From the NCBI RefSeq assembly GCF_013364195.1, contig NZ_CP054918.1:2779001-2843000 (forward strand): a DNA stretch of 64,000 nucleotides, in the 5' to 3' direction. Positions 1-8,038 of this stretch are shown piece after piece. This stretch comes from Streptomyces sp. NA04227. GTDB lineage: Bacteria > Actinomycetota > Actinomycetes > Streptomycetales > Streptomycetaceae. Numbering within the stretch: the stretch's first letter is position 1; every line of letters starts with the position of its first letter. The position numbers and the translations under genes were made by a program. The notes beneath the pieces were generated by a model. That model saw only the letters and a list, made by a program, of their open reading frames with translations. It had not been told where the DNA came from and did no database searches.

Positions 1-991
1 CGGGCACCTTGCCGTCGGCGAGGAACGCGGCCATCGCCTTCTCCGGGCAGCGGGCGCGCACGTTCGTGTAGTCGACGGTGAAGGTGCCGACCCGGCCACC
101 GTCGAACGTCGCGTCCTCCAGGGACATCACCTGCTTCGGTGCGAGCCGCAGGTTCCACGCGATCGACAGGCTCTTGGGGTTGACCCGCGCCACCTGGTAC
201 CACGAGCTGGTGGTGCGCACGAAGTCGCCAGGAGCGAAGTCGTCCGGCCTCCAGATCTTCACGCCGTTCGCCTCGGCCTTGGCGACGACCTCCTCCCAGT
301 GGGTGATCTCCTCCCGCAGGTCGCGCATGATCCGACCGTCCCGGTCGGTGGGCTGCTCGTCGTCGGCGGCACCGCCGTTGCGGCGCTCGATGACGCGCAG
401 CCCGGCCCGCAGATTCTCCAGTCTGCGCAGCGTCCGGTACGGGTCGTTGCGGTGCTGTTCGTAGGCGGCTGCGGCGTCCGCCCGGTGCTGCCAGTGGCTG
501 GCACGGTCCGCATCCTCGAAGCTCTTGCGCATGTTGGTGTCGATGCGGGCGGCGTCGCGGCGGGCCTTCCCCTCGGAGTGGTGGCCGACGAGGATCGGCT
601 GCCCGAACTCGAACCGGCGGGAGATGTCGTCCGCTCTCGCGCGGCGCGCGTTCGAGGAGCTGGCCGCGTTGTCGGCGTAGCCCTCGTACCGCTCGGTGCG
701 GCCCTCGGCGCGCTCGACGCGGTCCGCTTCCGCCTCCGCGAAGGTCCGCCGCGTCCCCTCGTCGATCTCGACGTTCACAGTGTGCCCGGCCGCCTCCAGC
801 GCCCTCGTCGCGTTCTTGATCCGCCAGGTGTCGGCCTCGTTGTCGCGGGAGCGCGGGATGCCGAGCGCGCCGATCGACGGGAACGGGCGGAACCCGTGGT
901 TCTTGACCACCTCCCAGACGCCGTCCCCTCTCACGGAGTCGGTGATCAGGGTGCCTTCCAACCTGCTGTGCGTGATCGTGATGGTCGCCAT
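1..991 (-). CDS. DUF3560 domain protein (3' part, runs off the left edge)
   Basis: The frame opens with ATG at 991 behind a GAGGAGG ribosome site and is still open at the window edge, giving about 330 residues. The middle holds the DUF3560 signature: a YEGYADNA segment, an ISRRFEFGQPILVGHHSE core and a following RIDTNMRKSFEDAD helix. DUF3560 proteins are common on actinobacterial plasmids and phages and have no established biochemical role. It is the last visible gene of the leftward operon that starts at 2492. Confidence 0.75.
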   Translation of the reverse strand, partial: MATITITHSRLEGTLITDSVRGDGVWEVVKNHGFRPFPSIGALGIPRSRDNEADTWRIKNATRALEAAGHTVNVEIDEGTRRTFAEAEADRVERAEGRTERYEGYADNAASSSNARRARADDISRRFEFGQPILVGHHSEGKARRDAARIDTNMRKSFEDADRASHWQHRADAAAAYEQHRNDPYRTLRRLENLRAGLRVIERRNGGAADDEQPTDRDGRIMRDLREEITHWEEVVAKAEANGVKIWRPDDFAPGDFVRTTSSWYQVARVNPKSLSIAWNLRLAPKQVMSLEDATFDGGRVGTFTVDYTNVRARCPEKAMAAFLADGKVP

Positions 992-1025
992 GCGGCGACC
1001 TCCTCTCTGTTCGATGGGCCGCCGG

Positions 1026-1475
1026 TCAGACGGCCCGGTTGCGGGTCACCGGCGGCCCCCACACCGCCGGCGACGTCTCGGAGTGCCAGGTGTCGGCGTG
1101 GCCGCGGCGGGCCTCGTCGTTGTCGTGGACCGAGGTCCCGCAGACGCACACGACGACCGGCTCGGTGGACGCGTCGTCCGCGCGCTGCGCGTCGAGCCGG
1201 GCGCGGGCCTCCCGCCGCGAGTCCGCCCATTCACGGATCAGGGCGGTGCCCGCCTCACCGGCCGCGTCGCCCGGGCTCAGGCCACGCTCGATCCCGGCGA
1301 GGTAGGCGCTGGCGATCATCACCAACGCGCTGTCCCGCGTGAACTGCTCGACCAGGTCCTCCACTTCCAGGTGCGGCCAGGTGCTGTTGAGGGCCTTCGC
1401 CGCGAGCGCGGCGATCCTGCCGGTGGCCTCGCCGAGCCGTTCGACCTCGTTGGGGGAGAGCTGCTGTCCGGGCAT
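1026..1475 (-). CDS. Hypothetical protein with Cys-x-Cys/His pattern
   Basis: 149 residues from ATG 1475, preceded by AGAGAGG. The N-terminal half is helical; the C-terminal half has a VCVCGTSVHDNDEARRGH segment that could bind a metal. I do not recognise the family. It lies 34 bases upstream of the DUF3560 gene and is presumably cotranscribed with it. Confidence 0.6.
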   Translation of the reverse strand: MPGQQLSPNEVERLGEATGRIAALAAKALNSTWPHLEVEDLVEQFTRDSALVMIASAYLAGIERGLSPGDAAGEAGTALIREWADSRREARARLDAQRADDASTEPVVVCVCGTSVHDNDEARRGHADTWHSETSPAVWGPPVTRNRAV

Positions 1476-1539
1476 GCGCGACCTCTCTTTGGGGCGTGGT
1501 GAGGGCGGGGCCGATCGGCCCCGCCCGGTGGTCGGCTGG

Positions 1540-2169
1540 TCAGCCCGCGAGGTTCTCTTCGCCGAGGCTGGTGAGCGTCACGGCCTGGCCGCCGCGCAGA
1601 TCGCCGGACGTGTCCACCACGGCCCAGCCCATATCGATGGCGTACTGGACCATGGACCGTCGGGGGCAGGACCCGACCTCGACCTTCACTCCGTCTTCCT
1701 GGAGCGTGACGCCGTTGCGCCGGATGGCCTCCAGCACCACCCGCTCCTGAGAAGGCGTCGCCTTCCCGGCCTCGGTGCGCTCGTCTGCGGCCGGGACGTC
1801 GTCCTCGTCGACATCCAAGGTGTCGACGGCGTTGAGGAAGCGGCGCAGGCCCTCCTGCTCGGCCAGACGTGCGGCGTTGGCGACCAGGCTGGTGCTCATG
1901 CTCATCCCGTAGGAGAGCAGGGACTCCAGCGCCTCGGCCTTCTGCTTGGCCAGGCCCTCGCGGACGCCGTGACGCTCGATGCGCTGCATGAGCTGGCGCC
2001 AGGGCTTCGCGTTCGCGGAGGAGACCAGGGCGGCGTCGATGGCCATGGAGAGGTCGATCACGGCGCCCCTGCCGAGTTCGTCGGCCAACCGGGTGCGGGC
2101 CTCCTCGTCGGCCTTGAAGGCGCGCTCGGCGCGGTGGGTGAGGCAGCGAAGGGCAGTCGTGGCGTCCAT
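1540..2169 (-). CDS. Hypothetical protein, 209 residues
   Basis: ATG 2169 is chosen because AAAGGA lies just upstream; the frame is open further upstream but with no ribosome site and poor composition. The protein is acidic and helical, with an acidic stretch (DTLDVDEDDVPAADE) near residue 130 and a small C-terminal segment that looks like a winged or ribbon fold. No family recognised. Second gene of the 2492-leftward operon. Confidence 0.65.
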   Translation of the reverse strand: MDATTALRCLTHRAERAFKADEEARTRLADELGRGAVIDLSMAIDAALVSSANAKPWRQLMQRIERHGVREGLAKQKAEALESLLSYGMSMSTSLVANAARLAEQEGLRRFLNAVDTLDVDEDDVPAADERTEAGKATPSQERVVLEAIRRNGVTLQEDGVKVEVGSCPRRSMVQYAIDMGWAVVDTSGDLRGGQAVTLTSLGEENLAG

Positions 2170-2225
2170 GGCGGGTCCTTTCGGTGGGAGGGGGCGGGGC
2201 CGGTTGGCCCCGCCGGGGAGGTAGG

Positions 2226-2492
2226 TCAGCGGACGCACTTGGACGCCATGAAGGCGTCGACGATGGCGATCGTCTGGCCCCAGGTGGCTTCCGCGTCCAT
2301 GTGTTCGGTGCCGCCGTAACCGAGCCGGCCGGTGACCCGCGCCTTGGCGGGGACCTCGTCCTCCCCGGGGGGCAGGTTGACCGTCCACGAGTAGCCGCCG
2401 TGGCTGACCTCGGTGAGTGCGCCGAGGTTGGTCTGCGTCCAGTTGGTTGCGATCCCGGCCTTGGTGAGCACTTCTGCGATCACGGCGTCCAT
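2226..2492 (-). CDS. Hypothetical protein, 88 residues
   Basis: Starts at ATG 2492 with GAAAGGAC upstream, the ribosome site used repeatedly in this element. It is the first gene after the operator at 2536-2566, with a leader of about 40 bases. The sequence is mixed alpha/beta with several aromatic residues and no recognisable motif. Confidence 0.65.
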   Translation of the reverse strand: MDAVIAEVLTKAGIATNWTQTNLGALTEVSHGGYSWTVNLPPGEDEVPAKARVTGRLGYGGTEHMDAEATWGQTIAIVDAFMASKCVR

Positions 2493-2535
2493 CTCGTGTC
2501 CTTTCGGGGTGGTTTGTTGATCTACATACATCCTT

Positions 2536-2566
2536 CCACAAGTTCACTTTGGAAAACTCATTTGGG
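2536..2566 (-). promoter_or_regulatory. 30-bp element operator, copy A (leftward promoter)
   Basis: One of four near-copies of the same 30-bp block. Read on the plus strand this copy has CACAAGTTCACTTTGGAAAA followed by CTCATTTGGG. It is the most diverged copy (CCACAA in place of CCCAA). Reading leftward it precedes the 2492 operon; the divergent HTH gene at 2665 lies on its other side. Confidence 0.7.
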
Positions 2567-2664
2567 GGCTGAGTATTCACGGAATATCAGCGAGTTGACC
2601 TGCGGAAATACCCTTCACGCAGCCTTGATCATTCTAGATATTGGGTACCCACTATCCTTCGGTT

Positions 2665-2952
2665 ATGGATCAAAGCCAGCTACCGGAGCCATACGCCTCC
2701 CTCGCCCGCCTCGCTGACGGGGAACCCACTCTCGACCAGGCCGCGGCCCTCACCCGCGCGCTTGAGAACGTCCCCGCCCTGCAACGCTGGCTCAAGGCGC
2801 AACGCGGCCGGGTCGTCTCCGACCTCCGTCAGAACCACAGCCGCAAGGAAATCGCGTCGCGCATCAACTGCACGCCGCAGCGCGTCAGCGACATCCTTCA
2901 AGGGCACAGCCGAGGGGCTGGCCCCCGCCGCACAGTCAGGCCCGAAGACTGA
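2665..2952 (+). CDS. Small HTH DNA-binding protein
   Basis: 95 residues. The C-terminal third is a helix-turn-helix (NHSRKEIASRINCTPQRVSD, about residues 57-76) of the sigma-region-4/Hin type, followed by a basic tail. It is transcribed divergently from the 2492 operon and terminates at a strong hairpin. An in-frame ATG 24 bases upstream is less likely because the palindromic TTGGGTACCCA and a TATCCT -10-like box lie there. Probably a regulator of the flanking operons; this is inference. Confidence 0.75.
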   Translation: MDQSQLPEPYASLARLADGEPTLDQAAALTRALENVPALQRWLKAQRGRVVSDLRQNHSRKEIASRINCTPQRVSDILQGHSRGAGPRRTVRPED

Positions 2953-2969
2953 CCGGCCAGTCCGCACAC

Positions 2970-3007
2970 GAAGGCGCCCCGCACACTTCCCTGTGCGGGG
3001 CGCCTTC
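2970..3007. terminator. Bidirectional hairpin terminator
   Basis: A perfect 16-bp stem, GAAGGCGCCCCGCACA and its complement, around a 6-base loop. It lies between the convergent ends of the 2665 gene and the leftward operon that finishes at 3023. Confidence 0.85.
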
Positions 3008-3022
3008 TCGTGCCGGACGCGG

Positions 3023-3469
3023 TCAGCTCCCGACGATCCGTCGAAGGTCAGCGAGGACCGGGCCAATGTCCTCGTATCCGAACTCGATGTGGCTGATCGC
3101 CTTTTCCCCCTGGTACTCGCCGTACTGATGCGAGTTCGGCGCGGTCACCAGGAGGCGACCGTCGCGCAGCTCCGCTCCCGCCCCGTCCGCATGACTGCCA
3201 CTCCTCCACCACTTCTGGTAGGAGCCGTGCTCGACGATCTGCTCCAGCGCGGCGACCAGCGCGAGCGGTTCCCCGGGCGCGGCCACCGTCCTCTTGTCGA
3301 CAAGTTGCCAGGCAGCGTCCCGCTCGGCGCCGGTCATCTTGCCCTGGTGGAAGTGCTTTCGCAGGTAACCGTCCATGTACTTTGCGGCGGTCACGTACGC
3401 CGATTCGCGGCGCACCTCCACCACGTACCACGGGCTCATCTGCTCGGTGGGTTCCAGTACGGCCGCCAT
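3023..3469 (-). CDS. Hypothetical protein, 148 residues
   Basis: Starts at ATG 3469 behind AAGGAGG. It opens with a hydrophobic beta segment (PWYVVEVRRESAYVTAAKY) and ends with a helix. No family recognised. It is the last gene of the operon that starts at 7278 and stops just before the terminator at 2970. Confidence 0.6.
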   Translation of the reverse strand: MAAVLEPTEQMSPWYVVEVRRESAYVTAAKYMDGYLRKHFHQGKMTGAERDAAWQLVDKRTVAAPGEPLALVAALEQIVEHGSYQKWWRSGSHADGAGAELRDGRLLVTAPNSHQYGEYQGEKAISHIEFGYEDIGPVLADLRRIVGS

Positions 3470-3535
3470 GAGGGGCCTCCTTCGGTGTCAGGTGGGTTGG
3501 TGTCTGCGGTGCCTGCGTCGACGGTGAGAGGGGGG

Positions 3536-4591
3536 TCAGGTGGCGCCGAACAGCTCAAGTTGTTCGGCGTCGTCGGGTACGGCTGGGAGAGGCGGGAGTT
3601 CCTGAGCGCGCATCGTCGTGGGCCAGGGAATCTGCGGCTTTGGCGTCGGATGCTCGGCCTCGGCTCGCAGTTCGGCGACGAGACCGGGGTCGATGCGGTG
3701 CTCGGCGATCTCCTCAGCCGTAGGGACCCAGCCCGTGGGGATCGACCGCCCGAGCCGGTGAGTGATGCCCTGCACTGTGGCCCACACGCTGTACAGCCGG
3801 TCGTCGCGTTCCTCCCATGCGTGCTTCGCGTCCATGGCTTCGCGTAGCGCGTTTGCTTCGGCTCTCCGATTCCGGTCGTTCTCGGCGCTTGCGCGGTTCC
3901 GGCGGGCAACTTCCTCGCCATCGAGGAGAGGACGGAGCGGGCCGCGGTCCTCTTTGCGGTCCTTCACGGCTGGGGCGGGCTGCCAGCGCCGCCACAGGGT
4001 CAGCGCTTCCCGGCCGTCGGCGGTCACTGCGATCCGTCGCCCTGGACGGGTGAGGAACCCGGCCTTCAGAAGGGGCGCGAGGCGGGACTCATCGAGGGCG
4101 CGTCCAGGGCCGCCGGGCGCCAGGTAGTAGCGCAGCGCTCCGTCCGGGGCGTAGTGGAGCTGACTGGCTGCGGCGGCGGCCATCAAGTCGGCTTGGCCAG
4201 TGGACCAGTTGAGGTGTTGAGCGCGCTTCTGCTGCCGGGCGCGTTCACGGCGTTCGGCAAGGACCGTGGCGGGGACCGGGGGCGGGGGCTGCTCGCGGAC
4301 CCGGTCCCCGAAGTTGGCGATGGACGTCAGCGGCCGGTCGCTCGGGTATTGCACCGAGACCCGGAAAGGGAATGGTCCGGCCGCTGCCTGCCGCTCGATG
4401 TCGTCGGCGTGGGCAGCGATCGTCTCCTCCGCGTGCCTGGTGAGGACCAGCACGTAGGTGCCGATCCTCTCCCCGTCACGGTCGGCGCCCTCAACGCGGA
4501 AGTCCTTCCCGCGCCCCTGGGCGAGGCCAAGGCCGCGCAGGATGCGCGCGATGGCCACGGTCGGGGAGTTGGGTTGGCTGGTCTTCGTCAT
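3536..4591 (-). CDS. Hypothetical protein with winged-helix-like segment
   Basis: 351 residues from ATG 4591, preceded by AAGGAGA. Residues 1-75 look like a small alpha/beta domain (VAIARILRGLGLAQGRGKDF), then come basic helices. A segment around residues 160-215 (SRLAPLLKAGFLTRPGRRIA then VTADGREALTLW) is typical of a winged helix. The C-terminal 100 residues are charged helices ending in a short acidic tail. Function unknown; a DNA-binding role is a guess from the wing-like segment and basic stretches. Confidence 0.65.
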   Translation of the reverse strand: MTKTSQPNSPTVAIARILRGLGLAQGRGKDFRVEGADRDGERIGTYVLVLTRHAEETIAAHADDIERQAAAGPFPFRVSVQYPSDRPLTSIANFGDRVREQPPPPVPATVLAERRERARQQKRAQHLNWSTGQADLMAAAAASQLHYAPDGALRYYLAPGGPGRALDESRLAPLLKAGFLTRPGRRIAVTADGREALTLWRRWQPAPAVKDRKEDRGPLRPLLDGEEVARRNRASAENDRNRRAEANALREAMDAKHAWEERDDRLYSVWATVQGITHRLGRSIPTGWVPTAEEIAEHRIDPGLVAELRAEAEHPTPKPQIPWPTTMRAQELPPLPAVPDDAEQLELFGAT

Positions 4592-4623
4592 GGGCTGAGA
4601 TCTCCTTGGACAGGCCGGGCCGG

Positions 4624-5631
4624 TCAGCGTCCGTCGTTGGCGGCCAGTTCGATCACCAGCGGCCACCCGGCGTGCTGCGCCTCGTCAAGGGCGTTGTCGT
4701 GGGCCTCCTGGTGGTCGGGGACCACGTCGCCGTCGCGAACCATGCCGCTGGTGGCTGCGTGGAATCCGTCGACGACTTCGGCGGCCTGGTCGGCAAGGTC
4801 GTCAAGGGCGGCCTGCCGGGCGAACTCCGGTCGGAGGTCGGTCCAGAAGTAGCCGCACCCGGGCTCAGGCTTGCCCTCGAAGGAGCGAGCGGCGACCACA
4901 TACACATCCACCGTTTCCTGCTCGACCATGAACCAGGCAAGGACCTTCGCCCACGCCTTCTCGGTGGTGTACTCCTCCACCAGGTACGTGAACGGGCCCT
5001 CGCCGTCGAGCCGTCCGGGACCGGCGACGGACACCGTGAAGTCGCGCGCTGTCTGCTTGTAGTCGTACGGCAGGTCGTAGAGCGGGCCCCGCTCGGCGAC
5101 CTCGTCGACCCGATGGGCGGCGGGCATCTCCGGCTTCTCGGACCGCGCGGCCTTCTGGCTGGCGGCCTTGCGGGTCAGCCAGTCCAATTCGGCCGCGCCG
5201 CGCAGTTCGTTGAGGAGCTGGAGCTGCTTGCCGATGCCGAGTCCGGCCAGCGGCGCCTTAGCGTCCGGCCACACCTGGCGTGCGGCCTGGACGTAGGCGG
5301 CTCCGGCGAGGATGGTCACCTCGCGGGCGCGGTCCACGCCGAGCTTGCGGGCCTGCGCCTGGAGCAGCAGGTCCGATACCGCATCGCGGTCGCCGATGTG
5401 GGTGTCGTAAGGCTCCAGCTCGGTGTCGAGGGTGACGAGGCCATGGCGGGCGCTGAGCACGAGGACCAGGGCGTCATGCTGCTCGGCGAGCGAGGCGGCT
5501 GCTCCCCAGCAGGCGCGGAAGTACGAGCCTGTGTACAGCTCGCGTGCGGGGGCCGTGTGATCGAGCTTCTTCACGGAGCAGGCGATCACGTAGACGCGGT
5601 CGGTGCGGGACGTGGGCGGCACAGTGGCCAT
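4624..5631 (-). CDS. DUF6884-like protein
   Basis: 335 residues from ATG 5631 with GAAAGGAC upstream. The N-terminal 130 residues carry the DUF6884 pattern: VIACSVKKLD, then APARELYTGSYF, then VLVLSARHGLV and LEPYDTHIGD. Proteins with this domain occur widely in phages and plasmids and their reaction is not established. The remaining 200 residues are a separate, unrecognised acidic region. Part of the 7278-leftward operon. Confidence 0.75.
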   Translation of the reverse strand: MATVPPTSRTDRVYVIACSVKKLDHTAPARELYTGSYFRACWGAAASLAEQHDALVLVLSARHGLVTLDTELEPYDTHIGDRDAVSDLLLQAQARKLGVDRAREVTILAGAAYVQAARQVWPDAKAPLAGLGIGKQLQLLNELRGAAELDWLTRKAASQKAARSEKPEMPAAHRVDEVAERGPLYDLPYDYKQTARDFTVSVAGPGRLDGEGPFTYLVEEYTTEKAWAKVLAWFMVEQETVDVYVVAARSFEGKPEPGCGYFWTDLRPEFARQAALDDLADQAAEVVDGFHAATSGMVRDGDVVPDHQEAHDNALDEAQHAGWPLVIELAANDGR

Positions 5632-5763
5632 CTGGGGTCCTTTCGTCGGTGGCCGGGTGGTGTCCGGACGCTGTCCGGGCAGGTGACGCGAGGTGCGCAC
5701 CGACTGTCCGGACAGCGCCCGGACACGCGTCCGGGACGTGTCCGGGGCGTGTCCGGGCGACAG

Positions 5764-6414
5764 TCAGGCCGGGGTGAGGGCGTTGACGAGGGCGCGGGCG
5801 AATTCGCCGGACACCTCGTGGCGGTGGCCGGTGATGTGGCGTCGGGCCTCGTCGCGGTCGCTGGTGTGGCGGGCGAAGCCGCACTCGCAGATCGCGACGC
5901 TCGCCGACGAGTTCCGCCGCGCGCCGCCGCCCGGCGGGTAGCGGTACCCGTCCGGCTCGGTGGTGCGGGTGCGGTGGTCGCGGGCGAACAGGCCGATCTG
6001 CGCCGTGAGGGACTGCCGAACCTGGTTGCGGTCGTCGACTACGACCAGGCCACGTGCCCGGAGGCGGGCGGTCGCTGCCGGGGGGATGAGCCAGATGCCG
6101 CCAGTCATGACCCGCTTGATGGGGTCGTACTGGGCGTCGCGGACGGAGTCGATGAGCAGCAGGTCGGAGCAGGTCGCGTCGGTCAGGGCCTTCGCGACGG
6201 GCAGGTGCGGCCGGAGCCGGATCGAGCGGGGGTGGCTGGTGACGTGCTCGCCGACCTGCCGGTGCGCGGTCCAGGAGATGAGCATCCCGCCGTCGGTGGT
6301 CACGTCGATGTCGAAGTTGCGGCGCACGGCCCGGCCGAGGAGCCACAGGGCCTGTCCCTCAGTGGCGTTGCCCTCGGTGGTGCCGCCGATGTGGGTGACG
6401 GTCTCGTAGAACAT
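5764..6414 (-). CDS. Hypothetical protein with C2H2-like motif
   Basis: 216 residues from ATG 6414 behind GAAGGG. The first 110 residues look alpha/beta; the C-terminal part has ICECGFARHTSDRDEARRH, a Cys-x-Cys ... His-x11-His pattern suggesting a small zinc knuckle. No family recognised. The 130 bases between this gene and the next are packed with TGTCCGG repeats. Confidence 0.6.
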   Translation of the reverse strand: MFYETVTHIGGTTEGNATEGQALWLLGRAVRRNFDIDVTTDGGMLISWTAHRQVGEHVTSHPRSIRLRPHLPVAKALTDATCSDLLLIDSVRDAQYDPIKRVMTGGIWLIPPAATARLRARGLVVVDDRNQVRQSLTAQIGLFARDHRTRTTEPDGYRYPPGGGARRNSSASVAICECGFARHTSDRDEARRHITGHRHEVSGEFARALVNALTPA

Positions 6415-6431
6415 GCTGGGCCCTTCGCTGG

Positions 6432-6905
6432 TCAGGCGGCGTCGGAGTAGAGGGCGTGGACCAGGTCGGCCCATCCCCGGTGAACGTCGATCAGCGCGTC
6501 GAGGGCAGCCATCGCCATCTCGTCGTTGCAGTCGTTGATGCGGTCCAGAGCGCCCAGGCGCCAGGCGCGCAGCGAGTTGGCGTGCGCGCGGGTGGTGGAG
6601 TGCGGCAGGTCCAGCGCGGGCAGTGTGGGCAATTCGCCGGTGACGGGCGCGGTGACGTAGGGGAGGAGGATCGTCGGGACGTCGGTGGCCGCCAGGCAAC
6701 GGCGGGCGGCCTTCAGCGCGGCCTTGGTGGCGTCGTCGAGTTGCCCGGTGAGGTCGTCGGTCGAGTCGAGGAGCGCGGCCGAGGCGTCGTGGAGGTGGCG
6801 TGCGGCGGCCTCGTAGGCGCGGCGCTGGGGGTGGATCATGGCGCGCCCGCGTACCAGGTTGCCGAGCAGCCGGGCGCGGGTCGCTGCCTTCGCGTGTGCG
6901 TTCAC
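6432..6905 (-). CDS. Hypothetical helical protein
   Basis: 157 residues from GTG 6905. Nearly all predicted helix, with an alanine- and leucine-rich N-terminal half. No motif or family recognised. It lies 17 bases upstream of the 6414 gene in the same operon. Confidence 0.6.
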   Translation of the reverse strand: MNAHAKAATRARLLGNLVRGRAMIHPQRRAYEAAARHLHDASAALLDSTDDLTGQLDDATKAALKAARRCLAATDVPTILLPYVTAPVTGELPTLPALDLPHSTTRAHANSLRAWRLGALDRINDCNDEMAMAALDALIDVHRGWADLVHALYSDAA

Positions 6906-6930
6906 GATGCTGTCCTTCGGGTTCGAGTGG

Positions 6931-7278
6931 TCAGGCGGCGGCCATCGCGGCGGCGGCCGAGTGGTAGCAGGCGATGGAGCGCAGGCCGGCCGGGCAGTTG
7001 CAGTTGCCGGTGATGGCGGTGCGGTAGACCTCGCTGCCGTCGTCGGAGACGACGAGGAAGATCCGGTTCGCGCGGAGGGGGATCACGGCGCCCAGCTCCA
7101 GGAGCTCGACAGCCTTGGTGACTTGCCAGCCGTGGTGTCCGCCCTGGTTGGTGCGGGCGGCGCGGTGGATCTTGCGGCGGCACTTCGGGCCGTAGCCGTC
7201 GGGGCTGGGGCGGCGCAGGATGCGGCGGCACTTGAGGCACCGGGCCGGGTGGTTCGTGGTGGTGGCTTGAGTGCTCAT
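6931..7278 (-). CDS. DUF6011-like zinc ribbon plus SWIM-type motif
   Basis: 115 residues from ATG 7278. The N-terminus has CLKCRRILRRPSPDGYGPKC, the DUF6011 pattern of a CxxC pair followed by GxGxxC. The C-terminus has CNCPAGLRSIACYH, which fits the SWIM zinc finger (CxC ... CxH). Both are nucleic-acid or protein interaction modules. It is the first gene of the operon controlled by operator copy B; 53 bases separate them. Confidence 0.7.
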   Translation of the reverse strand: MSTQATTTNHPARCLKCRRILRRPSPDGYGPKCRRKIHRAARTNQGGHHGWQVTKAVELLELGAVIPLRANRIFLVVSDDGSEVYRTAITGNCNCPAGLRSIACYHSAAAAMAAA

Positions 7279-7330
7279 GTCGCGCCCCTTTCGCCTTACT
7301 TGGTGGTGTGGTGTGACATTCACCATCTTA

Positions 7331-7360
7331 CCCAAGTCAACTTTGGAAAATCCATTTGGG
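7331..7360 (-). promoter_or_regulatory. 30-bp element operator, copy B
   Basis: Plus-strand sequence CCCAAGTCAACTTTGGAAAA followed by TCCATTTGGG. Read leftward, the block ends in TTGGG and is followed by TAAGAT, a plausible -10, and then by the 7278 operon. The inner half-sites CCAA and TTGG form an imperfect inverted repeat and the outer halves CCCAA and TTGGG form a second. Confidence 0.8.
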
Positions 7361-7445
7361 AAACCTGGATTGGCAAAAGGACAGCAAAGATCGGCGTGTC
7401 CGGACGCCCCCCCGGACAACCCCGGACAACCGGTCCGGACAGCAC

Positions 7446-7481
7446 GACGCCCCGCCCTCCCACCAGGGAGAACGGGGCGTC
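7446..7481 (-). terminator. Hairpin terminator of the 9280 operon
   Basis: A stem of GACGCCCCG with CGGGGCGTC, strengthened by an inner CTCCC/GGGAG pairing, lies 16 bases past the stop of the gene at 7498. The surrounding bases 7395-7497 are rich in GTCCGGAC repeats. Confidence 0.7.
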
Positions 7482-7497
7482 CGGATGTGTCCGGCGG

Positions 7498-8001
7498 CTA
7501 CTGCGCGGGCTCGGCCGCCGGCCGCTTGCACTGGTCGTGGCGGTCGCAGTTACACCGCTTGCAGTCCACGCACATCTGGCCGGCCACCAGGCCGCAGGCG
7601 CCGCACCCGCCGGTCGCGTCCAGTTCGGCATCGTCGAGCGCGATACACAGGTCCACCAGCGCCTTGTGGTTGAAGCGACGCCGGGGCCTGCACTTCCCGT
7701 CGCAGAACTCCGGCCCACCCAGCAGCACCGAGTCGTCGTCAGGGTGCCCTTCGCACTGGAACGCGCACGGGTCGCCGGGCTCGACCGTGATCGTCACCGC
7801 GTGCGCCTTCAGCACGCCCTCGCCGCCGTTGTCCGCCTGCGACCGCGCCGCATCCACCGCCGCGATGGTCTGCGGGTAGTCGTTGATCTCCTGGTTCTGT
7901 GCACGGTGCACGCCGAAGACGAGCGTCCGCAGCTCGACGTCGTCCTTGCAGTCGAACTGCTGCTCCTCGATGGCGGGGTGCTCGATGGTGACCTGATACA
8001 T
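7498..8001 (-). CDS. Cysteine-rich hypothetical protein
   Basis: 167 residues from ATG 8001, with AAGGAG eight bases upstream. The C-terminal half has about twelve cysteines, ending in CGACGLVAGQMCVDCKRCNC, consistent with two or more zinc-binding knuckles. The N-terminal half is ordinary alpha/beta. Last gene of the operon starting at 9280. Confidence 0.65.
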   Translation of the reverse strand: MYQVTIEHPAIEEQQFDCKDDVELRTLVFGVHRAQNQEINDYPQTIAAVDAARSQADNGGEGVLKAHAVTITVEPGDPCAFQCEGHPDDDSVLLGGPEFCDGKCRPRRRFNHKALVDLCIALDDAELDATGGCGACGLVAGQMCVDCKRCNCDRHDQCKRPAAEPAQ

Positions 8002-8038
8002 GCCGTGCTCCTTCATCGTGTTGGCTGGGGGGGGCGGG